Assembly: GCA_018873245.2 (NCBI GenBank) | Contig: JAEMBT020000001.1 | Location: 9,768,220 to 9,832,219 of the forward strand | Reading direction: 5' to 3' | From: Archegozetes longisetosus | Lineage: Eukaryota > Arthropoda > Arachnida > Sarcoptiformes > Trhypochthoniidae | Length of the DNA stretch: 64,000 nucleotides | Part shown: in pieces, positions 33,707 to 46,017 of the stretch | Position numbering within the stretch: the stretch's first letter is position 1 | How the letters are laid out: the number at the start of each line of letters is the position of its first letter | Notes under the pieces: generated by a model | What the model was told of the DNA's origin: nothing | Seen by the model: the letters and a program-made list of their open reading frames with translations, nothing else | Databases searched by the model: none | Position numbers and translations under genes: made by a program

Positions 33707-36180
33707 TTACAAAAGAAGAAAGAAAAGAAAATTGTACAAACGATTGATAGCTTTATGTGTATTCATATTGAATTCAAAAGGGGACGAGGATCCACCTTGA
33801 GCTACACCTGAGTCCACATTAACACTGTTGGAAAGCTCATTTTCAAATATTACAAACTGTTTCCCATCTTTCATCATTTCAATTTTTAAATTCAAATATT
33901 TACCTCTGACACCATATTTTTGCAGTTTCTCTATTAATAAATCATGTCGTATACAATCAAATGCATTTTTCTTATCCAGAAAAACCAAATCTACACAAAT
34001 AATACTCTTATTATTAAATGCATTAACAACTAAGTAAACTATATCTATGATCTGATTCTCAATTGAGACACCTTTCGTGTAAGAATATTGAGTTACAGGT
34101 ATTATTTTTTCTCTACAAATATGGAGTATAAAATTATTTAGCATCAGCTTATCAAAAAGTTTGAAAAAATTATTTTGAACAGAAATTCCCCTATAGGAGC
34201 AAAAATAGTGCTTATCCTTTCCAGACTTAAGAATAGGTTTAACATACGAAATTTTCATCGCATCTGGAATTTTTTCTCTGTCTATAATCATGTTAAAAAA
34301 TTAAAAAACAAATTTGAAAAAGCACAAGCACATTTTTTCATTATAATATGATTAACATGAGAAGGTCCGAGAGCTTTGTTAACATTAATTCTATTCAACT
34401 CCCTTAAAATATCAGTTTGTGATATGATAGGAAACTCCAGAAAGGATTGAGCACCACTTTCGATCTCATTTATACAATAATTAGAGCTTTCTGTGAAAAC
34501 TGAACCGAAAATCTTGAAACATTTTCTAAGATTTCTGACTTTTCAATTACTATTTCCTCATTTTCTCGGATAAATGTTTTATTTTCGTTATCTTTCAAAT
34601 CCGATTTTATCAATCTATAAAGTGAACTTATATTAGGAGATCTGTCAATCAATCTATTGAATTCAGCACTTTCAAAACCTTCAATTTTCGCTTTTATTTC
34701 TATTTGCAAAAACCTTATGTCATTTGAAATGCTAGGCCGCTTGAGTCTGATATATTTTTTATACAGTTTACGTTTCTTAGTTATTAATTTTCTTATCTCA
34801 GATGTGTATCTAGGGATTTTATTAGCTTTTATCGTTTTACTTCGAGAATACCTCTCAATAATATATTTAAGTTTTGAAACCACTATCTCGTAAACCTCAT
34901 TAACATCTGAACTATGTGTACAATAATAAGACCAATCTATTAAATTCATATCATGACTTATTTTTTCAAATTCCTCTTCATTAAGTATCATTATTTTCTT
35001 AACCTTGTTCTCATATTTTTTCCTTTCTATCGAAAATTCTGTTAGAAGAGCAAAATGATCGCAACTATTTGAAATATTTGGTATTACTTTAATATTTTTT
35101 ATAAATTTATTGCTTACAAAAAATAAGTCAATAATAGACTGCCTGATTCTCGTATTATTACAAGGATAAGTTGGCATTTTGAGAATTTGCTTTAACCCGA
35201 AATTACTTAATAGATCTTTCAATTCATAAGCTTTTTTATTGTTTAAATTAGTTGATGAAAAGTCAATATTCAAATCTCCACAAAGAATGACTGATTTATA
35301 CAGGCTCCCACTCCTTTCTATTCTTTCAAACATAATCTTTAATTCATTAAAAATATTATTATCATTATTTGGGGGGAATATATTGTAATTATAAGAATTA
35401 CTATTTTTTTTGAATATGAGCTCAACTGCCAAACACTCTAACTCTTGAGATTCAAAACACTCTTTTCTGATAACTTTATAAACTTTTTTGAATGCCATGA
35501 GTACACCCCCTCCACGACCTGCTCTATCCCTTCTAAATATATTAAAATCATGCAGTATGAAATGATTTGGTATTGAAGGTTCGAGCCAGGTTTCATTCAA
35601 TATTACTGTCAAGGTTAAGTATATCTACTGCCAATTTTAAATCTGAAATTTTATTTTTTAAACTCCTTATATTAGCAAAAAATAACTTCGCATACCTCTT
35701 ACATATTGTACTATTGCATTCATTTGTTTTGGCTATAGTTGAAATTGACTCTGAGTTAGTTGACTGTTGGATATATGGTGCTGATACGGATACTGTGAGT
35801 TGACGACCACGGGCGGAGCCGTCGGTTGGGCTAAAAAACTTTTCAGCCTGTTAAGATCATTCCATGTGATGTAATTTTTAGTTTCATCTTTGGTCTGAAT
35901 ATTGCTTTTATGAGTTGAATATTTATGCTCAACCTGTGGTTCATTGTTTAGGAGACAAAATTTTGGACACATGACCAAACTTTGAACAATAATAGCACTT
36001 TTTCTTTGGCTTTCTACAATTACGAGAGATATGACCTTTTTGAGTGCAATTATGACATATAATTGAATCATTCTTTTTGACTAATTTTCTGTCAGCTTGT
36101 TTTGGTAGGAGTTTTTCATCACACAATTTTGAAACAATGTTGAAACAATATAAACGATTGAATAAGTTTTCAAACACTCG
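33707..36180 (-). pseudogene. Non-LTR retrotransposon (LINE) remnant, truncated at its 3' side
   Basis: Read on the minus strand. An ORF1-like end has two CCHC zinc knuckles (CHNCTQKGHISRNC and CYYCSKFGH, about 36070-35980). An endonuclease domain follows (FFANIRSLKNKISDL about 35695, LNETWLEP about 35610, RRDRAGRGGGVLMAF, CGDLNIDF, and SNSCDHFALL about 35065). Then comes a linker and the first part of a reverse transcriptase (YVKPILKSGKDKHYF, SYRGISVQNNFFKLFDKL, the first catalytic Asp region DKKNAFD, and SGVAQGGSSSPF). It stops before the FADD/YADD box. It looks like a CR1/L2/Jockey-type element. Frame changes fall at A4/T4-T6 runs. LINEs usually lose the 5' side, so this 3' loss points to a later deletion. 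Confidence 0.8.
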
Positions 36181-36760
36181 TTAATGGTGTGACACACCTA
36201 AATGTTTGTCACTTATTAATGAGTTTTAATGTATTTTTCTTGAGTCATACCAGTTCTTTTATATGACTTGTAAAGGTTGAAGTATATTGAACTTCTAAAC
36301 TTTTACATTCTTTCTCTATACTTAACATATATTTACTTATTTGTTGGTATTTCAGATATTTTTGTAAGAAGGGTCTGAGTATTTGGATTATTGGAGTTGG
36401 GGCGACGGATTAAGCTTTTAAAGTCGTGCAAAAGTCTAATCCTTTTGTTGCCAATAGCCCTATCATCTTAATGTTTATTCATTTATATACATCTAAAATA
36501 AAGTTAACAGCATTAGAACAATAGGTCTAAAGCAGTCAACAACAAATAAAATTATATTTTCAAGCTTAAAACAAAAATAAAATACAATATCTTTACAGAC
36601 TCGATTCGAATGTGATCCTAGTCTGGGTCTCGGTTACGAAATAGAGTGAATAAAGTGATCTCTTTATAATATGTTAAAATTGTTTTAATTTTAAAATAAT
36701 ATTTATAATTGAATGAAATACATTCCGCTCTACATTAACTGAAGCTATTAAACCCCTCTA
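36181..36760. other. Repeat-derived AT-rich stretch
   Basis: Lies between the LINE ORF1-like region and the LTR candidate. It could be LINE 5' sequence or LTR-element interior; no open frame or motif decides between them. Confidence 0.35.
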
Positions 36761-36762
36761 AT

Positions 36763-37177
36763 GCTCGTGCCGAAGCCACAATGGGAAATAAAATTGCATT
36801 CAACAATAATGTGGTTGCAAAGAGCGTTTCCCTGCTTCTCTGCAATCCTTGCGTGGGATGTGGGAGATAAACTTGGTTGGACACACTTTTCACTCACGGT
36901 AACACGAGTTAAACAGATAAATAAAAACACAAATTTAGAAAAAAAAAATACTTTATTTAAATGATGATAATATATGGATACAAAGATTTTAGAACAACAA
37001 AAATTGTCTGCGAGTGCCGATTTTGGACTCGAACAGCGCTTTAAATATAACAAAATTAAGGCAATGGCTTAAAGTTAAGGCCATGCCTGATCGCCGGATT
37101 TTTGTGTGAGATTGGCCGAACGGTGTTGACCGTTGGCCACCCTTTCTCAGCAATTGGACATTTCATGTATCGTCCCA
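36763..37177 (-). mobile_element. Candidate LTR with primer-binding-like site, minus strand
   Basis: On the minus strand a 396-bp stretch runs from TGGGACGATACATG (37177) to TTTATTTCCCA (36782), with a 5-bp inverted end TGGGA/TCCCA. It contains a TATA-like TATATTTAAAGCGC near 37045 and an AATAAA signal near 36950. Three bases beyond its end lies TGGCTTCGGCACGAGC (36778-36763), starting with TGG as tRNA primer sites do. No second LTR or gag-pol was seen. Confidence 0.45.
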
Positions 37178-37224
37178 ATTGACGACACATGAAATATTTC
37201 TACTAATTAGTTCCAGGCACCCCG

Positions 37225-37262
37225 TTTTTATGGCTCTGTTTTGATAAACAGAGCCATAAAAA
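37225..37262. repeat. Perfect 17-bp hairpin
   Basis: TTTTTATGGCTCTGTTT, loop TGAT, then the exact inverse. The surrounding 37060-37330 is GC-richer than its neighbours and looks repeat-derived. I could not assign it to a Helitron end, since no CTRR follows at the usual distance. Confidence 0.6.
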
Positions 37263-37594
37263 CCCTTCTTCTGGAATTCTACAGCTGCGTTCGATTAAGA
37301 ACAGCAGCTTCATCCTCTCCTTTTCTAAGAATTGAGACAAAGAAAGGAGAAGGAAAAGAAGAAAAATAAACAAAAATTGTTTGAGAAAAACAGAAACTAA
37401 AAAGTTTCTGCATTCACAATAATAAGGTTTAAGAAAAATTTATCCATATCCAGATTAAAAATAGTATTTAAAATAATAAACACGATTATATCTAAAGAAG
37501 TTACAATTTCAGTAAAGGCTTAAAATATATTCTTTTAGAGTAAATGCTTTAAACGTATAAAAGATAGAAAAGACTGATTACTAAAAAGAAACTC

Positions 37595-40500
37595 TCATCT
37601 CAACTCGAACATCATGCGCAATTTGTTTTTCGGTTTGAGTATGACAGAAATATCAAGTTTAATATCATCTCGACCAACAAGCGATTGAATTCTATATTTC
37701 CTAAATATAGAAGAGAGTAATGCCTTCTCTTCAAGTAAAGCAAACTTCTGTCCAATACAATTACGCGGACCAGCACTGAATGGTACGAAAGAGTACGGAT
37801 GACGGCCTGCACTAACTTCGGGTGAAAATCTGTCAGGATCGAAAACTTCAGGATTCGGAAAATTTTTCGGATCTTTATGAACACATAATATAGGTATATA
37901 GCATGTTGAACCAGATGGTATTTTGTAGCCATTACTAGCTCTGAATTCTTTGTCAGTCTGTCTGCCAATTATCTGAATCGGTGGATATAGTCTTAACGAT
38001 TCTTTAATACATTGTTCTAAATATTTCATTTGTCGCAAGTCTTCGAGTGTTATGTCTCGAGATATGTCATCCGCGAATATCATATCGAGTTCTTCGTGTA
38101 TTTTGGCCTGAAATTCATTTGAATTCTTTAATCAACTTTTCTTTGAAGAAAATAGAGTTTTTCAAAATTTTTCAAATTTCTAATAACCTGAACATCAGAA
38201 TCGAGTCCAATTAGAAGTAACGTAAACATCAGAGAACTGGCAGTTGTGTCATGACCTCCAAACATGAATGTGTCGACCTCTGACCTGACATCGATTTCGT
38301 TTAAACTTTTGGGATTTTTCAGGTGATGATTAATAAGAATATCGAGAAACACAAGTCTTCTTTTAGTTCCGATACAAGTCATCGCTTCGTCTATGGCCTC
38401 AGAATACAATTCGTAGTTATTATTGAAATCTTTAACTTTATCGAGAATCTCTTGTTTACGCCTTTGAATTACCTAAAAATGATTTCGCGGCTTATTTTAA
38501 CATTTTATAACTTACAATTTGTTTTATTATAAATTACTGAATCTGTGAAATTGTGTAAAATTTTGAGTCTCTTTTGTAAAAGTTTTCCCAAAGAACTCAA
38601 ATAAAATGTGAAATCAGACCAAAGCCAGGGCTTTATGAATCTTAGTATAGAAACAGCAAATGTTCTTCTGATAGCTTCGACATAATCAGAATTTGGGTTG
38701 AGCTGTGCATTTACTGTCACACCCATTGCTGTCTCTGAAAAAATTCATTTAAGCAAAATTTTAGATAAGTTCTCAAAATTTGGAATATTTTACCACAAAT
38801 AGAGTCAAGAGTGCAATTAGTTATCAGTTGTCTTATATCCTCAATAATGCCATTGTTTTCGAACATTTGTTTATCAATCAGTTCTGACATGATTTTCTGC
38901 TGCTTAATAATTGTTGGCAAGAAGTTTTCCAGTATCTTGAAATGAAAGGCTGGAGTCAATAATTTTCGTTGTGATCTCCATTTGTCTCCAGTGCTTCAAT
39001 GAGAGAGAGGGAGAGAGAAGAGGAAAAATTATGTGAATTACTAAGTAATCTAAGTAACTACGAATATTCGAAGGTAATAGTAATTCATTTTTTCGAATCA
39101 AACTTATTGTGCATTTAAATCGAGTCGACCTTCAATTTGAGTCTATTTATGTTGTGAAAAATAGGAAAGATGTTTGAAAATGACTATGGACTATTTCGAA
39201 GTCGCTTTTCCTAATTATTTCTACAAATTTCTTGAAATAATCAGCTCATAAAATAATGTTTTAAGTACAATGATAATCATGAGATCCTATGCGAAATTAT
39301 ACAATGATATTTCACAAATTTATTTACAACTCAAAAAGTACTTTCAATGATATAACAGAGTTTGAATCGTTATAGAAAGCTTTATTAGTTTGAGATCGAG
39401 TCAACATATCATGAAACTCTTATCTTATTTCATAATTTATTATGAACTTAAGGTCGAAAGTACTTTAGCTCATATAAGGCTTAAACAAAAGCTGTAGAAG
39501 TAAAAAACATTTTCATAAAAGGGATTATCAATATTACTATAACATATTATGTTATTTTTCTTTTATACTTTATATGATGCGTTGTATTCAGTAACGACTT
39601 ATAGCTTTATGCGCAGAAATGAGAAAATCGCGTTTAAAGTAGCACAACTTTCAAATACATTTAAATCATTTATTTTCAATAATTTACTCAGTTTCTTAAT
39701 ATTTTTCTCATGTTTCTCTGCCATAAGATTGGATGTGATGTACGTTTCTTTCCATTTTCTTTAGACTTTTGCATCAATTCATTATTAACCCTTAAGTGGT
39801 ACGAAAGTGTCAACTTACACCAGTGGTATTCAAGGGTGCGTTATACCCGTAGTATGAAATATAGCTAATGTTGCGATATTTGCTTTGATAATGTTTTATA
39901 GAATATTTTATATAAAATTTTTTTATAGAAATTGTGATCAAAAATGTGTTAACTCGAAATATTTATATCATATCAGATAACTCTTTTTATGATAAAAGTT
40001 ATTTGCATTGATGGGTGTAAAAAACCCAACCATTTAGAGTATAAATTACGTAAGTGAAAGGGTTCACACAATTCTTTACTCTAAAGTGTTTGATATGCAT
40101 GATTTGATATGACATACTCCACATTATTTATGGTTGCTAAGCGACACTTTCTTAGAATTTTAATGAAATAATTAATGAATTAGTTTTTTAATTAATTAAT
40201 CACATCATTTTCAAACAAAGTCAAATGATTAAAAGTTTAAAAACAATTCAATCTCCAAACTCCTAATTTTTCATGCTTTATTATATTATAGTTTTTTCAT
40301 AACATAAGTTTGAAATTTAGTCTTGGGTGTAATACACCCTGAATACCACTCAAGGGTTAATCACATCTATAGGCGTTTGTCTATTTGTAACACAATTAGT
40401 GATATTTTTCAGTTTATTTTTCAATAAATCACACATTTTAAGATTTTAAAAATCAAAACAGATGAACTTAAGCAAAAAAGTAAAGTTTTACTTCAAAAGT

Positions 40501-41726
40501 TTGTAAATATTTGACTCACATTTAACTTAGTATTGCATAAAAAATTGAAATATGCAGTTAACACACTCATATGACGCACAAGTGCAAAACTACTCATAGT
40601 TGTAATGCTTTTCTATGGGAATTAGATGCAACTTCTTTGCCGATTTAGTCATATTTTCCTCAATGGAACATATTATGAAAATTTGTCTGAATGTAAAGTA
40701 AGACCTAAACATTGATTTAGTGCAATAATCCGAAAAACGTTATATCCCCACACAAGTCGTTACTGAATCCAATGCATCATATATAGTTTCAATAATGCCT
40801 TAGTTAAGGAATTACAGTCTTTTATCTTATAAATATACATAACAACACAATTTGCCTGGTCACGTTGTATTCTTTTCTTATAAATTTATTTTATTTCCGA
40901 CTAAAACGAATCGATTTTAACATCTTTCATTTTTTCAGTTATTAAGTTATCATCAATTTATGGTCGGATAAGCAGGATTTAGTTTGAAAACAACATATAC
41001 TTGTACAAGTATCGCAAAAATCGAAAATTTTAAGGAGTTTATTAATAACCTAAGATTTTATATTTTTTTATAATGCAAACCTTGTAAGTAATCCGAATCC
41101 AAGCCATGGGCGAATAAATTTGTACTCATATGCTTTCGAGATGTTTGTAGAACTAGACAATAATGCCTTTGATAAAATAAGCAAATAAAGACACACATAC
41201 TTACAAATGTTAAAAATTATGTCTAAAATCAAAAAGAAGTAGATCATTAACCTCAACGTTGTCTGGACTCAAAAGAACTACAACTGGATTAAAAGGTCCG
41301 ACCCATACACGAAATATGCCATCGTTTTGATACAGTTTAGTTAAACCGATTAATTTGTTATAAGAACCTGTAATATAAGTTTATCTAACAATAGATCAAA
41401 ACTTCATTATAACTGGAATGAAGAAATGCATAAATGAAAGAAAATTTTCAGAGAAAGTAGTGCGAAAAAACTTACTTTCAAACCAATCTTTTGATTTAGC
41501 CGGTACGTAGAAAATGTCTAAATTTCCAATCAAAATATTTTTGATTGGAGGACCAGGTATTCGATTAATTATTTTAGAATATTGTCTGAATTTGATATAT
41601 TTAACGATAATAATAATGACAAGAATTGTTAACGCAATCAAAATTAGAGCAGTCGGTGTTAAGTGATAAAAAGTTTGATAACTTGAGTTTGTTGCAAAGT
41701 ATTTCGTATTCGAAAAGATCAATCAT
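37595..41726 (-). CDS. Cytochrome P450, CYP4-clan
   Basis: Haem-thiolate monooxygenase anchored in the ER. Seven exons with matching phases: 41726-41476, 41367-41252, 41166-41081, 38993-38794, 38734-38538, 38472-38188 and 38107-37595; about 548 residues. N-terminal membrane anchor (about 22-42), then RIPGPP hinge, CYP4-like FIRPWLGFGLLTS, KWRSQRKLLTPAFHF, CETAMGV, I-helix FMFGGHDTTAS (about 353-362), K-helix ESLR (about 415), PDRF, and haem loop PFSAGPRNCIGQ (Cys about 495). The CYP4 I-helix normally has Glu before GHDTT, where haem can be covalently tied; here it is Gly. In exon 1 the ATG frame and the anchor frame differ by one base at an A5 run (41668-41672), probably a sequence error. The 2.1-kb third intron holds a piggyBac-type MITE. 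Confidence 0.88.
39789..40356. mobile_element. Non-autonomous piggyBac-type element in a P450 intron
   Basis: Starts CCCTTAAGTGGTA and ends with the inverse of CCCTTGAGTGGTATTC, flanked by TTAA on both sides (39785-39788, 40357-40360), the piggyBac target. Subterminal GGTATTCA...GGGTG motifs are also inverted. No coding capacity. Confidence 0.8.
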
Positions 41727-42190
41727 TTTTAGATAAAAGTTCTGAAAACTTTATTATTAATCAAAGAAACATTCGACAAAGCACTAACATCAATGCTTAA
41801 GAGAATAAACTAGAAATTTTCCTGAGTTAATAAAAATTATTTGATGCAATCACACGATGCGATTAGTAGGAGTGAAAGAGGAAAAAAGTAATTTTATTTA
41901 AAAACAATAGTTCACGCTGAACTCTATTATTAGTACTTGCACAATAAGTTTCATTTTTAAAAACATATTTATTCTTTTCCTCTTTCACTCCTACTAATCG
42001 CATTATGTGATTGCATCAAATAATTTTTTATTAACTCAGGAAAATTTCTAGTTTATTCTCTCAAGCATTTACGTTAGTGCTTTGTCGAGTGTTTCTTTAA
42101 TTAATAATAAATTTATCTAAAATGACATCTTTTGAACACAAACTACTTTACAATAAACTTAAGTTATCAAACTTTATCACTTAACACCAA
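41653..42190. repeat. Inverted duplication of the P450 5' end
   Basis: Two arms of about 220-240 bp (41653-41893 and about 41970-42190) around a spacer of about 80 bp. The left arm holds the P450 start codon, the beginning of exon 1 and its upstream DNA; the right arm is a decayed mirror copy with ATG at about 42121 and a frame that soon ends in a stop. Arms differ by scattered substitutions and small indels. Confidence 0.75.
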
Positions 42191-42199
42191 AGGCTTCTA

Positions 42200-42669
42200 A
42201 ATTATTTGATCAAATAATTTTAAATGATTTAGTATTTGTCAAATAATTTCATTAGGAATTAGCAGCAATTGATTCCAATTTTAACTTTGTTTTTAATTTT
42301 GAATTTTAATTTATTTACTGGCTGCTGGAAGGGCCTAAGAGCCTGGTCCGCAACAGTTGGTGCCTCTTAAAAGGCACGTCTCCGCGCGGCAAGGGGTGAA
42401 CAACGTGTTGTCCTGGCAAAATGCCTTGTTTAGTTATTTTTGATGTAATATTTCGAAAGCTGTTGATTCGATTGTTCTGAAAGTGACGTAATCAGATTCC
42501 TCGAGCTCGAGTACATGTGTTTTGACATCTTATTTGTCCAAATCTAACAACTTTTTTCTCAACGTTCGACGCCCTCTACCGCCTCTCAATCAAAGATTTC
42601 AGAAAAGTGCTCAATGACAAAGTTGCTCTACTCGATAAGTTCTATCAAATGGCATAGTTTCATTGATGG
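42200..42669. other. Non-coding stretch with a GC-rich patch
   Basis: About 42320-42425 is GC-richer (CCGCAACAGTTGG, TCTCCGCGCGGCAAGG) and looks like part of a repeat, but I cannot name the family. Confidence 0.35.
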
Positions 42670-44105
42670 CTCAACATTGATATTCCACTTGGGACCATTG
42701 GGCCAAAGGAGACAAAATTGAGTCTAGGTGCCTAGAGGCTAGGTCTGGGACCAATGAAGAGCATAAGCTAGCTTTGAGCTGAGCTGCGCTTTGAGCTGCG
42801 CTGCGCTTGAAGCTCAATTTTAGCTGTCTTCGAGCTTATAAGCTCGAGCTTCAAGCTCATGCTATGATGAAGAAGCGCAGCTCAAGCTCAAGCCTAAGCT
42901 CAAGTTGCTGAGCTTCGAGCTCAGCTCATTTGAAACCGATTTATTTAATAAAGCAAAAAGCAGTATTCACTGTAAAATAGTAATGATTGTTGAATTGCTT
43001 CTCATATGTTAGAAAATTAGATATTAAATTAAATCTATCGAACTGAATGATGAGATGCATTTCTGAATTATGAATCATTGTTTTCAAAATAAATTTCAAT
43101 TTAAAATGAAATTTAGTGCAGTAACTGTTTATTTGAAGAAAGAATTAATAAAGTTTTAAGGCCTTAAAAGTAATGTTATTTCTATTCATTGATTAAATAT
43201 CTTTATATTCAAAATAAGATAATCTCAAGTCATTTTTGATAATTATTCAATATAAGAGAAAATTGTTGTTTGAAACTGTTTCCAACATGACTTTACAAGA
43301 AAATTAAATACAATCAGAAGACTCACAATCATTGATAGGTGACACAGATGTCGAAATTTGAATTCATTGTTCAAACTTTACGATCAAAATTCATATATTT
43401 TCGCGCAAATACTTCATTATAACTTGAAATAAATACTTGTTACAAAGATTACTACTCATTATTTTAATTTTTAATTTTTAACATAAGCTCAACAGCGCAG
43501 CTCGCAGCTTGGACCCGAGCTTCTTAGTACAAGCGCAGCTCAGGCCAAATTTGACAGAAGCTCAGCTCAAAGCTCAACAATTTTGAGCTGCGCTTATAGA
43601 AGCTCGAGCTTGAAGCTCAAGATTTCGGACCAATGCTCTTCACTATCTGGGACTGTGTATTGTATAGGCTCAATGGAGTTCACATCCGATATGGTGGTCC
43701 TAGGACCTGGCCTTGGGGATCTAGTCCAATTTTCATATTCAAATTTCTCTATAAAATGATTAAGTATCTACGTGCGTGATTTAGCCTAGGTCAAAATTGC
43801 ATCAGGTCGCGTAGTGAGGGATGCGAAGCGATCTGACGCTATCTTCAACTTAAGTTTAATCGGGTTCGTGGTGGTAAGGTTAAACAAGTCGCCAAATTAT
43901 ACAATTAAATACCATAGACTAAGATCATAAGGCCGGGTCCTAGGGCCACCATATCGGATATGTGAACTCCACTGAGCCCATCTGTTATATTGATACCCTA
44001 CACACAGTCCTAGACCTAGCCCCTAGGGACCTAGACTCAACTTTGTCCCCTTTGGTTCTAGGATCCCAAGTGGGGTATCAATGGACTTGGGTTGTCAAGA
44101 CGAGT
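42670..44105. repeat. Foldback element whose left arm is split by a hAT-type MITE
   Basis: The left arm (42690-42751 plus 43646-43720) is an inverted match of 43930-44095: shared blocks include CCACTTGGGA, GAGTCTAGGT, GGACTGTGT and CCGATATGGTGG. The central spacer is about 200 bp. The insertion at 42752-43645 lies inside the left arm. Confidence 0.65.
42752..43645. mobile_element. AGCT-rich hAT-type MITE, copy 1
   Basis: Termini CAATGAAGAGCAT and, inverted, TAGTGAAGAGCAT; perfect 8-bp repeat TCTGGGAC at both sides (42744-42751, 43646-43653). Both ends carry dense AGCTC/GAGCT/GCGC strings that can fold on themselves. The interior is AT-rich and non-coding. A second copy lies at 56880-58415. 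Confidence 0.85.
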
Positions 44106-44599
44106 TTATATATATAGGTCACGCGTGGATGTGACTAGTAGAAGGTCGCCGTCCAGATCTCTCACTCTCTAACCGGGATTTTCTATATACACGTTTTGGT
44201 GACCTTATCCTTCATTTTAATTTTGGAACTTTTATTTTTAACTCATAAATACAAGCGTAGATATGATGGAAAATGTTATTTCTATTTTTACTGAGAAAAC
44301 TATCCGACACCTACGCTATGTTAAAACGCAAAAAATAAGTTTAAGGTAGACGGTATTCATTAAAAATTATTCACTAGAAAAACAATTAAAGGTTTACAAT
44401 AGATGTGGAGTCACTAACGACACATCTGAACAATAGGGAGACAAAGGAATTAATGAACAAAAGATGTGAGAACCAGTTTAATATTAGAGAGACGTACGCT
44501 GAAAGGGGTAGTTCAAAAAGTACACGTAGTATTAGATGAAATCATTGTAAATTGCAATTTCATATCTTTAAAAGTATATTTAATAGCAAAATAATTATA
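44106..44599. other. Non-coding; weak LTR-like hints
   Basis: A TATATATATAGG at about 44112 and TTTTGGTGACC near 44195 recall an LTR promoter and a primer site, but no terminal repeats were found. Confidence 0.25.
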
Positions 44600-44930
44600 T
44601 ATCTAATGAATATATTCGCCTGCCGTCTGGTTGACAAACGCCCAGAGAAGCGGAAGGTGTCTGATTCCAGTGGCGCAATATTGTAAATTTATCTCTCTTA
44701 TAACTTCTTCGTACTCAACTTGAAGTTGAACTTTATTAGCAAATCTTTATCTTTATTTGGCCTCTTCATTCTCGCTATGCCATCGAAGTTGCAGGGGTCA
44801 AGTCAGGACTATACGGGGAGTGTTTTAGTTACTCCCACCGATGTGCCTTAAAGAATTCTTTAATTTTTTATGCTTATATGATGTCGCGTTGTCGTGGAGG
44901 ACGATAGGACTATGAATCCGCTTTGTTTTT
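44600..44930 (-). pseudogene. mariner transposase remnant
   Basis: The minus strand retains, across several frames, PIVLHDN near 44910, SPYSPDLTPC near 44810, GIARMKRPNK near 44775, then AGEYI near 44605. These match the C-terminus of the mariner at 4238-5593. It is cut by the left boundary of the palindrome at about 44988. Confidence 0.65.
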
Positions 44931-45448
44931 TTATCTCTGGGAGTATTACTTCTTTCAAAAAATTGAGATTCATGTTTTTTGGTAAAATTCACTGGTATAC
45001 CACATGTATTTCAATGCAGTCAAGTTCACAATATTTAGTTCAATTTTCGATTCAAAGTAACACAAATAAAGTATTGATTTATTTTTTGTTTCTTATTTGA
45101 AATCAAGCGGCAAAGGAGTTCTGCAAAACAAAAAAATCTTGATAGAATGCAAAGATTTACGGAATCTGTCAGACCCTAACCGTATGTTGGTTATAAATTA
45201 AATTTAAGTAATATAAAAGGGAATACAGTTTACAATCATTATTTATAGCATTCTTTTGATGAATAAAAGCATTTTAAATACATTATTGGTGTATCTTTTA
45301 GTGAATAAATTCATTATACAGTTCTAGATTATAGACAAATAACTCATTTTTAAACGACAATCAGTAACACACAAAACAAAAAAATTAAGTACAACCATAA
45401 AGATAATTGTGATATTTATAATTTTATTCAGCAGTCAATTCATGGAAT

Positions 45449-45532
45449 ATACACAGTGTTTCATTCTTATTTTGACATTTCGAATTAATTAATGTTATTA
45501 ATGTGTCAAAATAAAAATGAAGCACTCTGTAT
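45449..45532. repeat. Short hairpin (miniature Tc1/mariner-like) element
   Basis: About 84 bp: ACACAGTGTTTCATTCTTAT and its near inverse around an A/T loop, with TA at the edges. Its mirror copy is at 47072-47155. It could be a tiny MITE, and would fold as an RNA hairpin if transcribed. Confidence 0.5.
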
Positions 45533-45699
45533 AACATGATATATTAGAAAAGTTATGGTTCATACAAAAGATTAACAAATTTTGTGGCACGTGTAATACT
45601 TAAGTGATTTTGTGAATCAACGGTATCTACTGTATGTTAATGTTTTGTAATCTTTAAACGTCACAGTATTTAAAACTGATTTTCCCAATGTATGAATTG

Positions 45700-46017
45700 T
45701 ATTTGATGTCTAAGAATCACAGTTTCAGTGTAAAAATTACTAATGCTTGAGTTTTGTACTAAGAATGGAACTTTTACTGAAATTGTTTTCTCAATAGACT
45801 CATGTATGCAATAGAAAATGGTCTATTTTTGCATATGCAATCTGTACTCAAATTTCAACAAGAAATGATCGGTCGGTTGAAGTTATCCCATGATAGACAA
45901 ACTATTGTAAAATATAATCCTGACGTTGAAAGTGATAAAATTATCAAATTAAAGGATTTAAGTAGAGGTGTCTTTTTGAGTCTGATAATTGGATATATTT
46001 TAGGATTGATTAATTAA
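45700..46017 (+). pseudogene. IR receptor last-exon fragment
   Basis: Holds only the end of the S2 lobe (SKNHSFSVKITNA), the usual short intron, and the last exon (YAIENGLFLHMQSVLKFQQE to TM3, KDLSRGVFLSLIIGYILGLI, stop). The last intron keeps its position but everything upstream is missing, so no receptor can be made. It is closely related to the last exons at 31348 and 49806. Confidence 0.8.

Noticed and set aside
36748-37053. Minus-strand 101-codon frame
   Set aside because: It overlaps the candidate LTR (TATA, AATAAA, primer site) and has no protein family signature.
37225-37300. Helitron 3' end
   Set aside because: The hairpin is good but no CTRR follows at about 10 bases on either strand, and no TC 5' end was seen.
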